Shown here in pieces: positions 20,516 through 31,182 of a stretch of DNA of 64,000 nucleotides. This DNA comes from Lindgomyces ingoldianus (lineage: Eukaryota; Ascomycota; Dothideomycetes; Pleosporales; Lindgomycetaceae). How positions within the stretch are numbered: the first letter of the stretch is position 1; every line of letters starts with the position of its first letter. Position numbers and translations under genes: made by a program. Location: assembly GCF_010093535.1 (NCBI RefSeq), contig NW_022985177.1:228857-292856 (forward strand), given 5' to 3'. The notes under the pieces were generated by a model. The model searched no databases. It was given only the letters and a program-made list of their open reading frames with translations, and was not told the DNA's origin.

Positions 20516-21289
20516 ATGGTGTACCGGAACCAGTCTCGCTTCTTCCGTGGCGGTCGCGGCGGTGCAGCCAGCAATGGCTACAACCGTCACACCGCAAATG
20601 GCCATGGAGGTTCCAGCGATGGTAGCATCATCGAGACCAACAATGGTGACAGTACCTATCGCCACATCAGTAGCGGACGTGGACGCCCCTCCAACACTTG
20701 GGTCTCCGAGGACACGAAGACCTATCAAGAGTTCCTGGTTGTTCGCAATGCGATGCGTCGCCTGTTCAGGCATTCCGAGGTTGCTCAGATGAAGTTCCCC
20801 GACTATGTCGCCCACAAGGAGGCGGTCATGGAGGCCAAGCAGAAGGAGCTCGCAATAAAACTCAAGACCAAGGAGGAAGAGAAGGGTGCCAACTACCCGT
20901 ACGTAAAGCCAATCGATGTTGGTGTGAGTCCTAAGGGCCCGCAGGCCAATCGCGGCCCAGTCCTTGATGAGCCTACGATCTGGTGCCCAGCCTGGCGTAA
21001 CGGTAAGGACGAGATTGCCCCATGGCCATCCCAAGCCGAGATGAAGTGGGAGGGGGATGATCGCGCGAAGACCGGCGTTGGCCGCTACCTCCCTCTACCT
21101 CGCGAGGTTGGTGCGCCGGGCATACATTGGAACCAGCTCGCTGTTCTCGAACAATACCCACTTGATAAGGTCCGAGAGATTCCCACTATGGAGGATATAT
21201 ACCTCCCAGTTGATGAAATCGATGACTCCGTCAAATACGATCTTGTCACTAAAGAGTTGGAGGACGCCGTCGACGCATCCTGCTTCTAA
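20516..21289 (+). CDS. Conserved-looking hypothetical protein with RGG-type N-terminus
   Basis: This is a 257-aa protein from the ATG at 20516; the frame is open for another 100 codons upstream but there it is hydrophobic, repetitive and unlike the rest. The first 60 residues are Gly/Arg/Asn-rich (FFRGGRGG, SSGRGRPSNTW), as in RNA-binding RGG proteins. A charged middle helix follows (EAVMEAKQKELAIKLKTKEE), then a more ordered end with several Trp residues (TIWCPAWRNGKDEIAPWPS) and an acidic C-terminus. I do not recognise the family. Codon use is strongly biased to C-ending codons (CGC, CTC, ATC), suggesting good expression. The C/T-rich upstream region could be a spliced 5' leader. Confidence 0.75.
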   Translation: MVYRNQSRFFRGGRGGAASNGYNRHTANGHGGSSDGSIIETNNGDSTYRHISSGRGRPSNTWVSEDTKTYQEFLVVRNAMRRLFRHSEVAQMKFPDYVAHKEAVMEAKQKELAIKLKTKEEEKGANYPYVKPIDVGVSPKGPQANRGPVLDEPTIWCPAWRNGKDEIAPWPSQAEMKWEGDDRAKTGVGRYLPLPREVGAPGIHWNQLAVLEQYPLDKVREIPTMEDIYLPVDEIDDSVKYDLVTKELEDAVDASCF

Positions 21290-22964
21290 AGTCATCTCTG
21301 AAAACCCCTCCTACTCCCATTCTCCTCTTCAAATTCGCTCACTGCTACCAACCTTACGAATCACGACTCATGAAAATCACCGATACTCAGATCAGTAGTA
21401 ACACACGCAAAGTTTTGGCCCGCCTACGTTGACGAACAAGCGACCCATTTCAACATAACCGATACTTCTAATGTCCTGGGCTCGGGTAGTCCAAGCCTTT
21501 CATAGTTGTCGAAGTCAAACGTCAAGAATGAGTGAATGGGCAAGGTTGTTAGTTGACGAGTGTGGATCAAATTAACGGCCTGCAGATGATTCCCCTTTCT
21601 CTGGCAATGACTTCTTCAGATGGATATTTTGCAGTTCGCATTCGATCCCATGTAAATTTCTTGGAGATTGACCTATCTACACTCTCCTCTTTCTTCTCTC
21701 TCTAGACCGGTTTTCACGACACCCTCTTTAGTGCTTACAGAGGGAAGTTTTCACGGACGATCTTTATCACGGTTTTTGCGGTATCCTACGGTTCGCGATC
21801 ACTTTATGGCATGGCGGCGGCGATGGTGGTGAATTGCATTTTGATTACTGAGTATCATGGCGGCAGTGACTACAGGGCTCTTGCATTTTGATCACTCACT
21901 GGATGGCATGGCATGGTTTTGGCGCTAGCAGATGATTGCGTGCATACCCCACTTCTTTTTCCCTTCCTTTATCTCATTCACGGCTTTCTACTGTTTTACC
22001 CTGCATGAATTGCGACGACGGCGGTGAGGGTAGAACTACTTGCTTTTCTTTGGTGTGCAGAACAATCTGCCCACTTCTAACGGACCTTCACTTCCATACA
22101 GCACACCCCTGGTACACAGACAAAAGTGGGACCATTTCAAGTCTCATTTACTACTCTGCGCAATATTTCATTCCCATGTGATGTATTGCACTCTTATTGC
22201 AGATTTCCTATGTCTATATTCCATGATATTCGTCCATACAGCAGCAGCAGGAGCCTCCCTCTGCCTATCTCAACTGATCCAGTGAGCAGAACTGATAGCT
22301 CTCCTTTCTAATTCCATGGATTTCGAGTTAAAAGGGGCTTTGACATACCACTAAACAACCTAGTCATCTAGATCTAATAAATGTGTCGCGGAAACCCGAA
22401 ATCAATCTCAGTCCTTAATCATATACTTACCTCAGTCCCATTCCTTCTCGAACCTAGCATCCCATAGAAAAAGCACGTGTATCAATCTCTCTTCTGGCGC
22501 CTGTCGCAGAGCATCGACCAGAAATACAGCGAGGTGATTGACATAATAAACCCATACATAACGGAACTCACAGCTGTAGGCTTAGATTGCGCCGGCAGCT
22601 CCCATGCGGCCGGTTGAAGATTTTCTATGGGGCGTGGACGCAGCGGAATGGGGTAGTGGCAGCTACCCAGACAGATCGAAAGGATGACTCTGTGGATGAG
22701 AGGCTTGTGTGTTGTAGCGTGGTGCCAGAGTGCAGAGCGTAGCGGGTGGATTGCGAGATATTGTGAGAAGGATAACGAATAGGAGTGCTGAGGATGTGGC
22801 GTTCAAGGAAATGCGGGGGCTGTGGTGGATGTTGGGCGAGGTAAACAGGCAGACGAAACCCGGAAAAATTTGCTTTGAACAAATACAAATCCCTCCCTTA
22901 ACCTAAAAGTAAGCCGCAATCTAGCGCCCTTCTAGGGCTGCCGATACCCCGCGCGCAAACAAGT
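21290..22964. other. Intergenic region, no supported gene
   Basis: Pyrimidine-rich and without a frame longer than 90 codons. It holds the 3' end of the preceding gene and probably terminators, but no feature can be defined. Confidence 0.5.
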
Positions 22965-23339
22965 TCACATGCATCCATACTTCATACTCTCTTCCCTAGC
23001 TCTTCTTGCCATCTCTGAGTAAGACAGAGACATGACAGACATCGACCAGCGCCTCCTCGCTCCCGCTGTCTCTCTATCCGTAAAACCGGAGAGAGATTCC
23101 TCCGCTTCTTGGGGACAATCGCCCGCGATTCGAATTCGCGTAGACAATCGGGCGAATATATCGCGGAGGTACTGCATCATATCAAGTCCAGATATATGAC
23201 TCGCGGAGAAGGAAACACGGTTTGAGAGGTTCAAGACATCTACAGAACCCCGGCGAATAACTGACAAAGCAGAGAGATAGGTAGCCGGCATGGGACGTTG
23301 CAGCTTCCTCCTGAGCTCTTGGTCCGCGGGGTTGGACAT
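22965..23339 (-). CDS. Small hypothetical protein, 124 aa
   Basis: The frame starts at the ATG at 23339 (MSNPADQELRRKLQRP) and ends MKYGCM. It is Arg/Ser-rich with alternating charged helices (MMQYLRDIFARLSTRIR) and a patch RRRWSMSVMSLSYSEMARRA near the C-terminus. There is no signal peptide or membrane span. Homology is not recognised. Coding is suspected because the frame is compact and free of low-complexity bias. A short open frame upstream (to 23683) could be an extra exon, but no splice pair was convincing. Confidence 0.4.
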   Translation of the reverse strand: MSNPADQELRRKLQRPMPATYLSALSVIRRGSVDVLNLSNRVSFSASHISGLDMMQYLRDIFARLSTRIRIAGDCPQEAEESLSGFTDRETAGARRRWSMSVMSLSYSEMARRAREESMKYGCM

Positions 23340-24389
23340 ATTCTGCGTGGCGACGATTCACGCTGCAAAAACACTTTCGGAGTTCAAGATCCGAGAGAAC
23401 AGGCCTACAAATGCTCTGGTGAAAGACAGTTAGCGCCGATATAACGCGTCTGAGCGATACCACGATCCAGCGGGGAATGCCTTGGAAAAGCTCCGCGTGA
23501 GGATGAAGGACACCCACACACCACACTCACAGTTTTCACGGTCTGCCGATGGCGTGTAAGCGTTAGAGATGCTGAAAGAGGCTGGCTAAATACAGGCGAA
23601 TACAGGCTTACGATCAAACTCAGCCTTGGCCATTCTCTAGCTAAACCAAACTCATTTTGTACAGAATTCGCCACCTCACACACATGTGTGTGTAAGTTCC
23701 AATATGGCTATGCACCCGATGGGTATGGGCCGTTACGATGCGCCAGCTACATACATCTACCACAGCTTGCTTCCTCCATTTCAGAAGCCAACCATGAGAC
23801 CTGCTCATCCATTGTCTAAAACTATGCTTAATATAGGAAATAAAGAGGGAGAGCAAGCCTAAGAGAATGCGTATGCCTAGTTAAAAATCCACCCATTACT
23901 TGCCTACATCCGTTAGGACCCCTTAAGAAGCGCCTCTCTAGCCACTATTGCTAACACCTGCAATTTACCTAGTTGTATTGTTCTCAAACAGCGTGATGCT
24001 AATAAGCTGGTGAAGAGGGCAGCGGCAATTGCGAGTGAAGGAGGGTCTGGAGCGAAAATTTAATTAGAGATATAGGTGTATCAGGATTCTCTGATTCTCT
24101 TTCTAAAACGCTAGGAATTTCTAATTTAATGCCTAATGGTTGTGCTGGGAGTCTACACAGCGTAGGTTAGTTGTCTTGCACTAGCGGTGATTACGATCAG
24201 GCTCAAGGAGCCAACTGAGGTCCATAAGATAAAGAAGAACTTGTAGGGTGGCCAGTTGAAAGACTTACCACCACCCAGAGAAGTAACGAGTTTATGGGAA
24301 AGGATCCTCTAAAACCTAATAGTAAAGCGCTTAGAAGATATCACCTCACAGCTTCACGTCCCGGGCGATAGAGCCACCACAGAACCGGT
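23340..24389. other. Intergenic region, no supported gene
   Basis: Short frames only. Base composition becomes AT-richer toward 24000, leading into the decayed region that follows. Confidence 0.45.
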
Positions 24390-25885
24390 CTTATGAATGG
24401 CGGGCCTGGAATGTGATCCAGCTACGGATCCGTACAGCATCAAAATACTTGCCGGGAGGAGCAGCTCGTCACACCCAGTGTTGCCCAAGCCAACTGTTTG
24501 GATATAAGGCAGTGGAAGCTGATTTAAAAGGATGTTGGTAAAGGAAATACTCCCAAATGAGCTTCCCTTGTGCCAATCTTTAAAGTCACATCCTCAGCGG
24601 GTGGGCTTCCACGTCAGCGGTCAGGGCCCGCGACCAGCCAGTAATCCATGTTCACCACGTGCGCCGGATCGTATCCGATCAGGTTACCAGTTATCATTCG
24701 CTATTTGATATCCGCTGTTTCCAGACAGCCTTTGGCCTGCCATAGCAGGATTCACCCTTGGCTCTACAGAATTTCACAGCACAATTGGCGGCCCAATCTA
24801 TGCCGAATGCAAAGTTTCTGGCTGAACAACTGCCCATGGGGTTGTGAACTATCTCTACAAAATTGCAGAACAAATACACACGCTGGAATAAGAATCTTTG
24901 GCATCAGACTCTGGTTCAGAAACATCTTCTAGCCCATATTTTGCAGGAACATATGAGGATAAGGAAGGAGACAAATAGTTAGAACAAAGATGGGATGAAG
25001 TGGAACTCTCCAAGACACTAGCTTATATCAGTCACGGAACCTCTACCGGTGATTACTCCCTAAAAGATCAACTCCACCTAGGAGAGGTTCACATTGCATT
25101 TGCATCCAAAAGACTTCCAATAACTGCACACTTACTGGAGGGAACATCATTTACCATTACCACTGGTAAGGTTAAGCAAACGATGAAGATGATTCAAATA
25201 TATTCGCCTGAACGTACGTAGCCCCTAAGCTTCCCTAAGTTTCCATACTAATTCTTCCTCCTTACCCTCTGGGATATCAAGTGCCTGGGTCGCCCGTCAA
25301 GATAACTTGTGTGGAATCATATACGCAGCATTCAAGGGAAGTCTTTATCTCCAAGTGCTCTACGCCGAATATCTGTTCAAAGGTTTACTCAGCTTCCTGT
25401 AACCGAGAGCGGTTCTGCAGGCAGCGACAGGAGGAGGGTATCTCGCAGTCGCCGAGCGGATTCTTCAAGAGAAGTTTAATATCAATACACCCGCGTCACA
25501 GTCCAATGAAAGAACGACATTGTAGGCAGCGACAGAAGGAGGGCATTTCGCAGTCGTTGATCAGCATCTTCAAGAGAAGGCTGATTTCGATGCACTACCA
25601 GTGGTAACAGGAGGACATCTTGCAGTCAATGAACGGCATCTTCAAGAGAAGGAAGATGTCAATGCAGTAGCAGCAGATTATAAGGGAAGAATGGCGCTGT
25701 AGGCAGTGGCAGAAGGAGGACATCTTGCAGTTGTCGAGCGGCTCCTTCAGGAGAAGGCTGATGCAGTAGCATCAAGATCTCATGGAAGAACAGCCTTGCG
25801 AGCGGCGGGGGATGGAGGAAATACTGCAATTGTCGAGTGGCTTCTTCAGGAAAAGGCTGATGTCAATGCAGCAGGAGGGTAGTGC
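24390..25885 (+). pseudogene. Decayed ankyrin-repeat protein gene
   Basis: From about 25400 to 25880 at least four ankyrin-like units can be read, each with a GGHLAVVERLLQEKAD-type helix pair and a VNA ending. The frame is broken by TAG codons at 25523-25525 and 25700-25702, both where a Gln (CAG) is expected, and by frame changes and a missing part of one unit. Upstream, 24390-25220 reads as discontinuous protein-like sequence in the same direction (for example HGTSTGDYSLKDQLHLGEVH at about 25032). It is probably the N-terminal part of the same gene, but its domain is not recognised. Such N-terminal-domain plus ankyrin proteins are common in fungal incompatibility-type repertoires. No intact reading frame remains. 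Confidence 0.75.
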
Positions 25886-26563
25886 GGAGTTTTCTAGAAT
25901 CCTTTATGTAAGTACTAAGCACTATTAGATCGACATTTAAGAGTACCCTTACTATCTGAACGCAATCGCTCTGAACACAGAGCTCATATTCTATTGTTTA
26001 CATAATATTCTAAAGGTTTATTGAACGTCGAAGTCTATCGTGCTAGTGTTGTCGGAGGAGGTCGGGGGTCGGCGTTTCGTCGAAATCGTTCACAGCCTCC
26101 GGTGGACATCGGAATGACCTTCTTGACACGGTCTATTTTGTCTATCGGCCCTTATTGAGTGGGCCCCGCTCGCAGCGAGATCCTCAGCGGACTTGTGCAA
26201 TTGTTGTAGCTGTTCAGCCAAACGTTAACCAGGTTGTTCCGAACCCGGAAGGGTCTGCCACCTTGGATTGAAGAAGTACTTCCTGTCGTCAGAACAGGTT
26301 GAGTTAGCAATACTACAATACAATTGTTTACTCTGCATCTCCTTGGTCTGTTCCTTTAGCCTGATATATGGCATCTTGATGACTAGGCTCTGAGGTAAAA
26401 TCATGGTGGATGCAAAAGGAGAAACCCCAGGAGGGGCCAAGCGTTTCGGTTGGTACTTATATGGACTAGTCTTCTCCCTGCTTCATTTCGTGTACAGTTC
26501 TATCACTTCTTCCCGCCTCAACTTCCTCACCATGCCCCTCATCATTTCTTATTCTGTTCTACC

Positions 26564-27375
26564 ATGGCCATCTTCTCGCTCACAAAGCTCGCTGTCTCCG
26601 CGGCCGCCCTGATTGTCTACCGCATCTATTGGGAAGCTACCACAGGAACATGACGTCGATGCTTCCAAAAAGAGACAGCATGCTTCTCAGCAAAGAGATT
26701 GCCCTCGAGAGACCCCTTCCTCGGCCTCGATCTCTTCATCAACAACTTCCGAGCCATCAAAGAGAATAGGTTGCTGAGCCGGTGGCGCGATGGGCTCATC
26801 AACAACATCCATACCATCCAGATGGGCCTCCTGCACCAGAACATATTTCTCACTAACAGCCCCGAAAACGTCATTTCAATGCTGTTGCTCAAATTTGACA
26901 CCTGGAGCATCGGGAAAGATCGCATTGCGCAGATGACCGTGTATCTTGGCTTGGGCATCTTCAATACAAAGGGCGCAGCCTGGAAGCACTCGAGGGCCAT
27001 GCCTCGACCACGCTTTGAACGCTCATAAATTTCAGATGTCCCAAGAATGGAGAATCATATTCAGCGCCTTATTGAAATTATCCCTAAGGGCGGTTCTGCC
27101 ATTAATTTTGCAGCCCTTGTTCCATCAACTCACTCTGAATATTGCGACTGAATTCTTATTTGGGCGAAGCACAGATGCTCGGGACAGGAGCAGGACGGAT
27201 CATAATTGTGAGGCGTTTATCGAGGCTTTCGAGTACTGCTAAAACCCTTTCGAAAGCGAGGTGATCAAAGAATAGGGAATTCTGGACTAGTTTTTGCCAG
27301 ACCCCTTGTTCAAAAAGAGAGCCAGATATCTCCAAGGCACGCATTCCTCTTAAAGCTGTTTCTTTATGTCTTTTC
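26564..27375 (+). pseudogene. Truncated cytochrome P450 (CYP52-like) pseudogene
   Basis: The N-terminal half of a microsomal P450 can be followed across several frames. There is a membrane anchor from the ATG at 26564, then RDPFLGLDLFINNFRAIKEN, then PENVISMLL with FDTWSIGKDR, then a GAAWKHSRAM helix-C motif, and finally LFHQLTLNIATEFLFGRSTD. These are features of the CYP52/CYP539 clade of alkane and fatty-acid hydroxylases. A stop follows the anchor, frameshifts separate the blocks, and the match fades after about residue 260. The I-helix, ExxR and heme-binding Cys are absent. It is therefore a non-functional 5' fragment. It lies next to the broken ankyrin gene, marking a local island of gene decay. 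Confidence 0.85.
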
Positions 27376-27714
27376 ATTTATGTCCCTAACAGTGTTCGAT
27401 TGGCTGTTCGGGTTGCATGCGTACCTGCTAAGGTGCTGTGATTTTGAACAAAGGATGAAGTTTCAATTGCAAGTTTATCTAACTACCACTGTTCTATACG
27501 CCCTGTTTGAATGCCCATTCTTCTGCTATATCCTTACCTCTCACTCATACCGGGCCTTCCTACCTCTCTATTTTCTTTCTGATTGTCTGAATTCAACCTC
27601 ACCATCCGTCAGAATTCGTCGACGAACTTGCGTCACACGACTCCACTTCCTCGCATCTCCGGGCATTTTACACCGTTCTCTACGATCCTCCTAGCTTCCT
27701 CCACAACCCTCCCC

Positions 27715-28683
27715 TCAAAACTCCATTTTCTGCCACTCCTCGAGAAGGTTATCCTCCAGAATCTTACCGGTCACCTCCTTCTTCTCCTCCCTCCTCGCCT
27801 TCTCAACCCTCCTTCTCGTTACCCCAGCACCCCTCCCTCCTCTACCTCCCCCTATACACCTACTTCGTCCACTACGGTGGCCTCCTCGACAGCCGCACGA
27901 ATTGCTGTGTCCTGCGCGAGGGTTCTGGGTCTGGGCGCGATTCTGGAGGCGCTGGGAGATTGGAAGCACGCCACGCTCCAACTCTGTCACCAATGCTGCA
28001 TCCTGCTGCTCACGGACAACAATTATACAGTGCATCGGAAGGAATATGTGTGCCGGGGAGGTTTGGCGTTGTCCGACGAGGTGGCACGTAGCACAGGTGA
28101 AGTCGCCGCTAGCCTCGTCCACCAAATTCGTCATGTGCGGCATTCCGGGGTATGTGTGCTTCAATCCAGGGATGGAGTCGGAGACTGCGACGCACAGGTT
28201 GAAAATGGACCGGATGCGGTGTTTCTCGCCAGAGGGAAGCTGAGATAGCATGCCTTTGCAATTAGCAGCGCATCTTTCCGCATCTCGCGGTACTGCGACA
28301 AAATGTCCGCATTCCAGCTGGTGAATGCGGGACGCCGGCGTGAAACACGGACGCGTCTCCATCTCACGATGAGAGGGAAGGGGGGACCACGTAGTGTACG
28401 GCTCAGGAAGAATGGTGAGGGAATAATACCGTCCCAGGTGGCGGTTGTGAACAATACGGGCGTGCATTTGGAAAGGAGTCAGAATTCCGGTGAATTGGTG
28501 AATTGGTGCGGCGGGGTTTGCAGAAACGGGCGTTAGCGTCGCCACAAAGGCCGGGAGAGGAGGAATTGGGGCCTGCGCAGGAGGAGAGGCGGCAGCAGTT
28601 GCAACTGGGGCGGCATCACCCATCTCAGCGCCGCCGTCCCCAGATTCAGCGTGGTATGTGAGAGGGTTGCAGAAAGTGTCCAT
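27715..28683 (-). CDS. Hypothetical protein with Cys/His-rich centre, 322 aa
   Basis: The chosen start is the ATG at 28683 (MDTFCNPLTYHAESGDG); 69 further open codons upstream look like leader sequence. After an Ala/Pro-rich segment, residues 85-215 are more ordered, with GRYYSLTILPEPYTTWSPLP, then LECGHF, CAANCKG, and CATCHLVG. These Cys/His pairs could bind zinc in a RING- or ribbon-like fold, but the spacing fits no pattern I can name. The C-terminus is basic and Gly/Arg-rich, ending in a charged helix. No family is recognised. The + strand also has a long open frame over the same region, an antisense shadow caused by high GC at third positions. Confidence 0.6.
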   Translation of the reverse strand: MDTFCNPLTYHAESGDGGAEMGDAAPVATAAASPPAQAPIPPLPAFVATLTPVSANPAAPIHQFTGILTPFQMHARIVHNRHLGRYYSLTILPEPYTTWSPLPSHREMETRPCFTPASRIHQLECGHFVAVPRDAERCAANCKGMLSQLPSGEKHRIRSIFNLCVAVSDSIPGLKHTYPGMPHMTNLVDEASGDFTCATCHLVGQRQTSPAHIFLPMHCIIVVREQQDAALVTELERGVLPISQRLQNRAQTQNPRAGHSNSCGCRGGHRSGRSRCIGGGRGGRGAGVTRRRVEKARREEKKEVTGKILEDNLLEEWQKMEF

Positions 28684-29673
28684 TGTAGGGATGATGGACG
28701 AAATAGACTGTAAAGAGAAGTATTTTTGACTGGGTGGAGAGGAAGACAAGATGTAGGGTATAGCGTGAGGGCGTTGTAGTGGAGAGGAAGCAACAGGGAG
28801 TCCGCAAGAGGCGGATATTTTTTGCCACGACCCACTCAACGAGTCTAATGCTTCCTCCCCGACGATACCCCTCTGCCATTCTGGAAGCACATGTTACGCC
28901 ATTTCCCCTACCTCGCGTTTGCATGAGCGTGACCGACAACATCACTGCAGCACTACTTCGCAGGGCTCTACAGTGACCAACAGCCGAGCTCCGCCATTTC
29001 ACAGCCGGCAGCGCAGAGATGAGGACGGGATATCTAGTGCAATTACCGTTGGCACGCTGGGGTTTGAGAATAGCTGGTATGGCATAGGACACTTGCTATG
29101 ATGCGTCTGAGTATTTAGGGATGGGGGCATCCGTCATAAAAGGATGGGATAGATCGGAGAAACGCAGGGCATATGCTGACAAGGTTGAGTAGACACCATG
29201 GTTGCAGTGATCTGGAAAACATACAAGGCCTCCTTAAATACAGGGAACGAATGTTTGGCATCCCAATACGCGTACAGAGCGCTGAGCACGAGCTCAAGTC
29301 ATCCCCGCACTGTTCTAACCCATTATCTGAACGAAAATGGCAGTAGCTGGTCGGTATGCAATCATGCCCTTAGATCACTTGGATATTAGGTTGGGGATGG
29401 GGATAGAGCGTAATAGCCCTTGCTGTAGCTTGATAGTAAAACAAAATATTCACTTCTTATGTATATAAATGAATCATTCAGGCTGCTTCTTAAACAAATC
29501 GCCCCTATTCCACGCAACAAGGTAGTGGTGCGGTGAATATAAGCCACATGCCAAGCCGCTAACAAACCCATGTTAACCCTTCCATCTCGACCACAAAACA
29601 TCACACTCCGCTACCATCTCTCCCATTGCTGCACACATTCCATTCGCCATTTCTTCTTTTGGAAACGGCCAAG

Positions 29674-31057
29674 ATGATACCACCAGTAGATCCGGCCACT
29701 CTCTCACGAAATCCGAATTTTGAAAACTTGTATAAAGATCTACGGACCCGAAAATTGAACCCAGATGGTTCCACTCGGGATACGAAGAAACAGAGATTGC
29801 ATGATGATATACGGAGGGTAGGACTCTGAGGGTTTCTTTACCTTTCCCTATCAATCGAGATTGCTTGAATGAGAGTTTGGTTCTGAAATATGGGGTTTTG
29901 CAATATTTTATGCTTTTCTACGCTTGAAATATCTTCATTTTCTTGACGTTGATTGGCTTTCTTCTTTTCGTATTTGCCCTCCTGTAAATCCCCCTCGACA
30001 TGCTTTCAATATTCCTTTTTCATTGCGGGTCTCTTTCGTCTCTTAAACTCACAACCTCATCTGACACCCCAGTAGAACCTCACAACCGCCCGCACCACCC
30101 TCTTCCAATCCCAGCTCCTCATCTCGACCCTGTCGGACCTCCCATCCAAATCCTCCTCCATCTCACCCGAACTTCACGAAGTTATCGAACTCGTCACCGC
30201 CCAATTAAGTAATCAAATCCCCGCCTCTGACCGTGAGGTCCTCTCAGGTGACATTTCCTTCTTCCTCACCAACATCTCCGTAATCGCCACCGCCGTGTCA
30301 CAGCAACTAGCTACCGTGGTATCACATCTGTGTAAGATCGCCGATCCACTGAGACCGCCCTCACCGTCGGGTCTACCGGCCAAAGCGCAAGGTATTGTAC
30401 AGTCCGCTACTCAAGAGCTGCCTGCCGAACTGGGGTCTTCGCGTGTGGAACTCGCGAATATCGCTTTTCAAGTTCTGGACATGCATCGACAGATTCTAGA
30501 AACGAGTATTCAGATCTTAGAACAGACCATGCATGGGTCGCTGGCGAGGAGTGCGAAGGCGAGGGCGGAGTTGTTGCATTCACGGGCGAGTATGCTTGGT
30601 TTACAGGCTAGGCATGTTACCCTCTCTCTCATTAAAGTGTTTATTTTGCAAATTTCGCGGCATTTCTTCCCACTGCACCCACGACCTCCTTACACCGAAC
30701 ACTGCACGCGCAGCCGTAGACGTGAATTACCTCCCCCCGCCCCTCAATATCGCCACCTATGTTTATCTGCCTCAATCCGGTCTATCACGGTCACAAACTA
30801 ACATCCCGCCCAGCATTCACACTCTAACCCACCCGGCTCCCCCTGAATTCCTCACCGCTCTACGTAATTTCAAGAACCACCAGAAGGTTTCGGAGAAAGA
30901 ACTCCAGGACCGTGAGGGCTTGGCGAAGAAAGCGTTGGAGCTGTACGAGAAGGCTGGCGAGAAGGGGATGAGGGATGCGGCAAGGCGAGCGGAGTACCTG
31001 AGGGCTGAGATTGAGAGGACCAAAGCGGAGATAGAGAAATTGGAGCGTGGGGGATGA
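29674..31057 (+). CDS. Coiled-coil hypothetical protein, three exons
   Basis: Proposed exons are 29674-29817, 30076-30589 and 30714-31057, giving 333 aa in one frame. The first exon has the motif-like start MIPPVDPATLSRNPNFENLY and a basic DTKKQRLHDDIRR. The second continues in helices (LHEVIELVTAQLSNQI, ANIAFQVLDMHRQILETS). The last contains VNYLPPPLNIATYVYLPQ and a long charged coiled coil (EKELQDREGLAKKALELYEK) to the end. I recall similar uncharacterised proteins in other Pezizomycotina but cannot name a function. The second intron is less certain: the donor could be at 30590 (GTATGC) or 30597 (GTTTAC), both in the right phase for the acceptor at 30713. The 258-nt first intron is long for this locus. 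Confidence 0.65.
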
Positions 31058-31182
31058 GAGGAGGTGAGTAAACATAGCAGGGGAACAGAAGCGAAGATGG
31101 TAAACGCTGATATGAAGCTACCATTTTTCTCTCTACAGATGTTCGTGCACTCAAGCCCAACTACTCCCTTTTCCCCTTCTCA

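Noticed and set aside
27583..28248. 221-codon + strand frame
   Set aside because: Antisense to the 322-aa minus-strand protein and of low complexity at its start.
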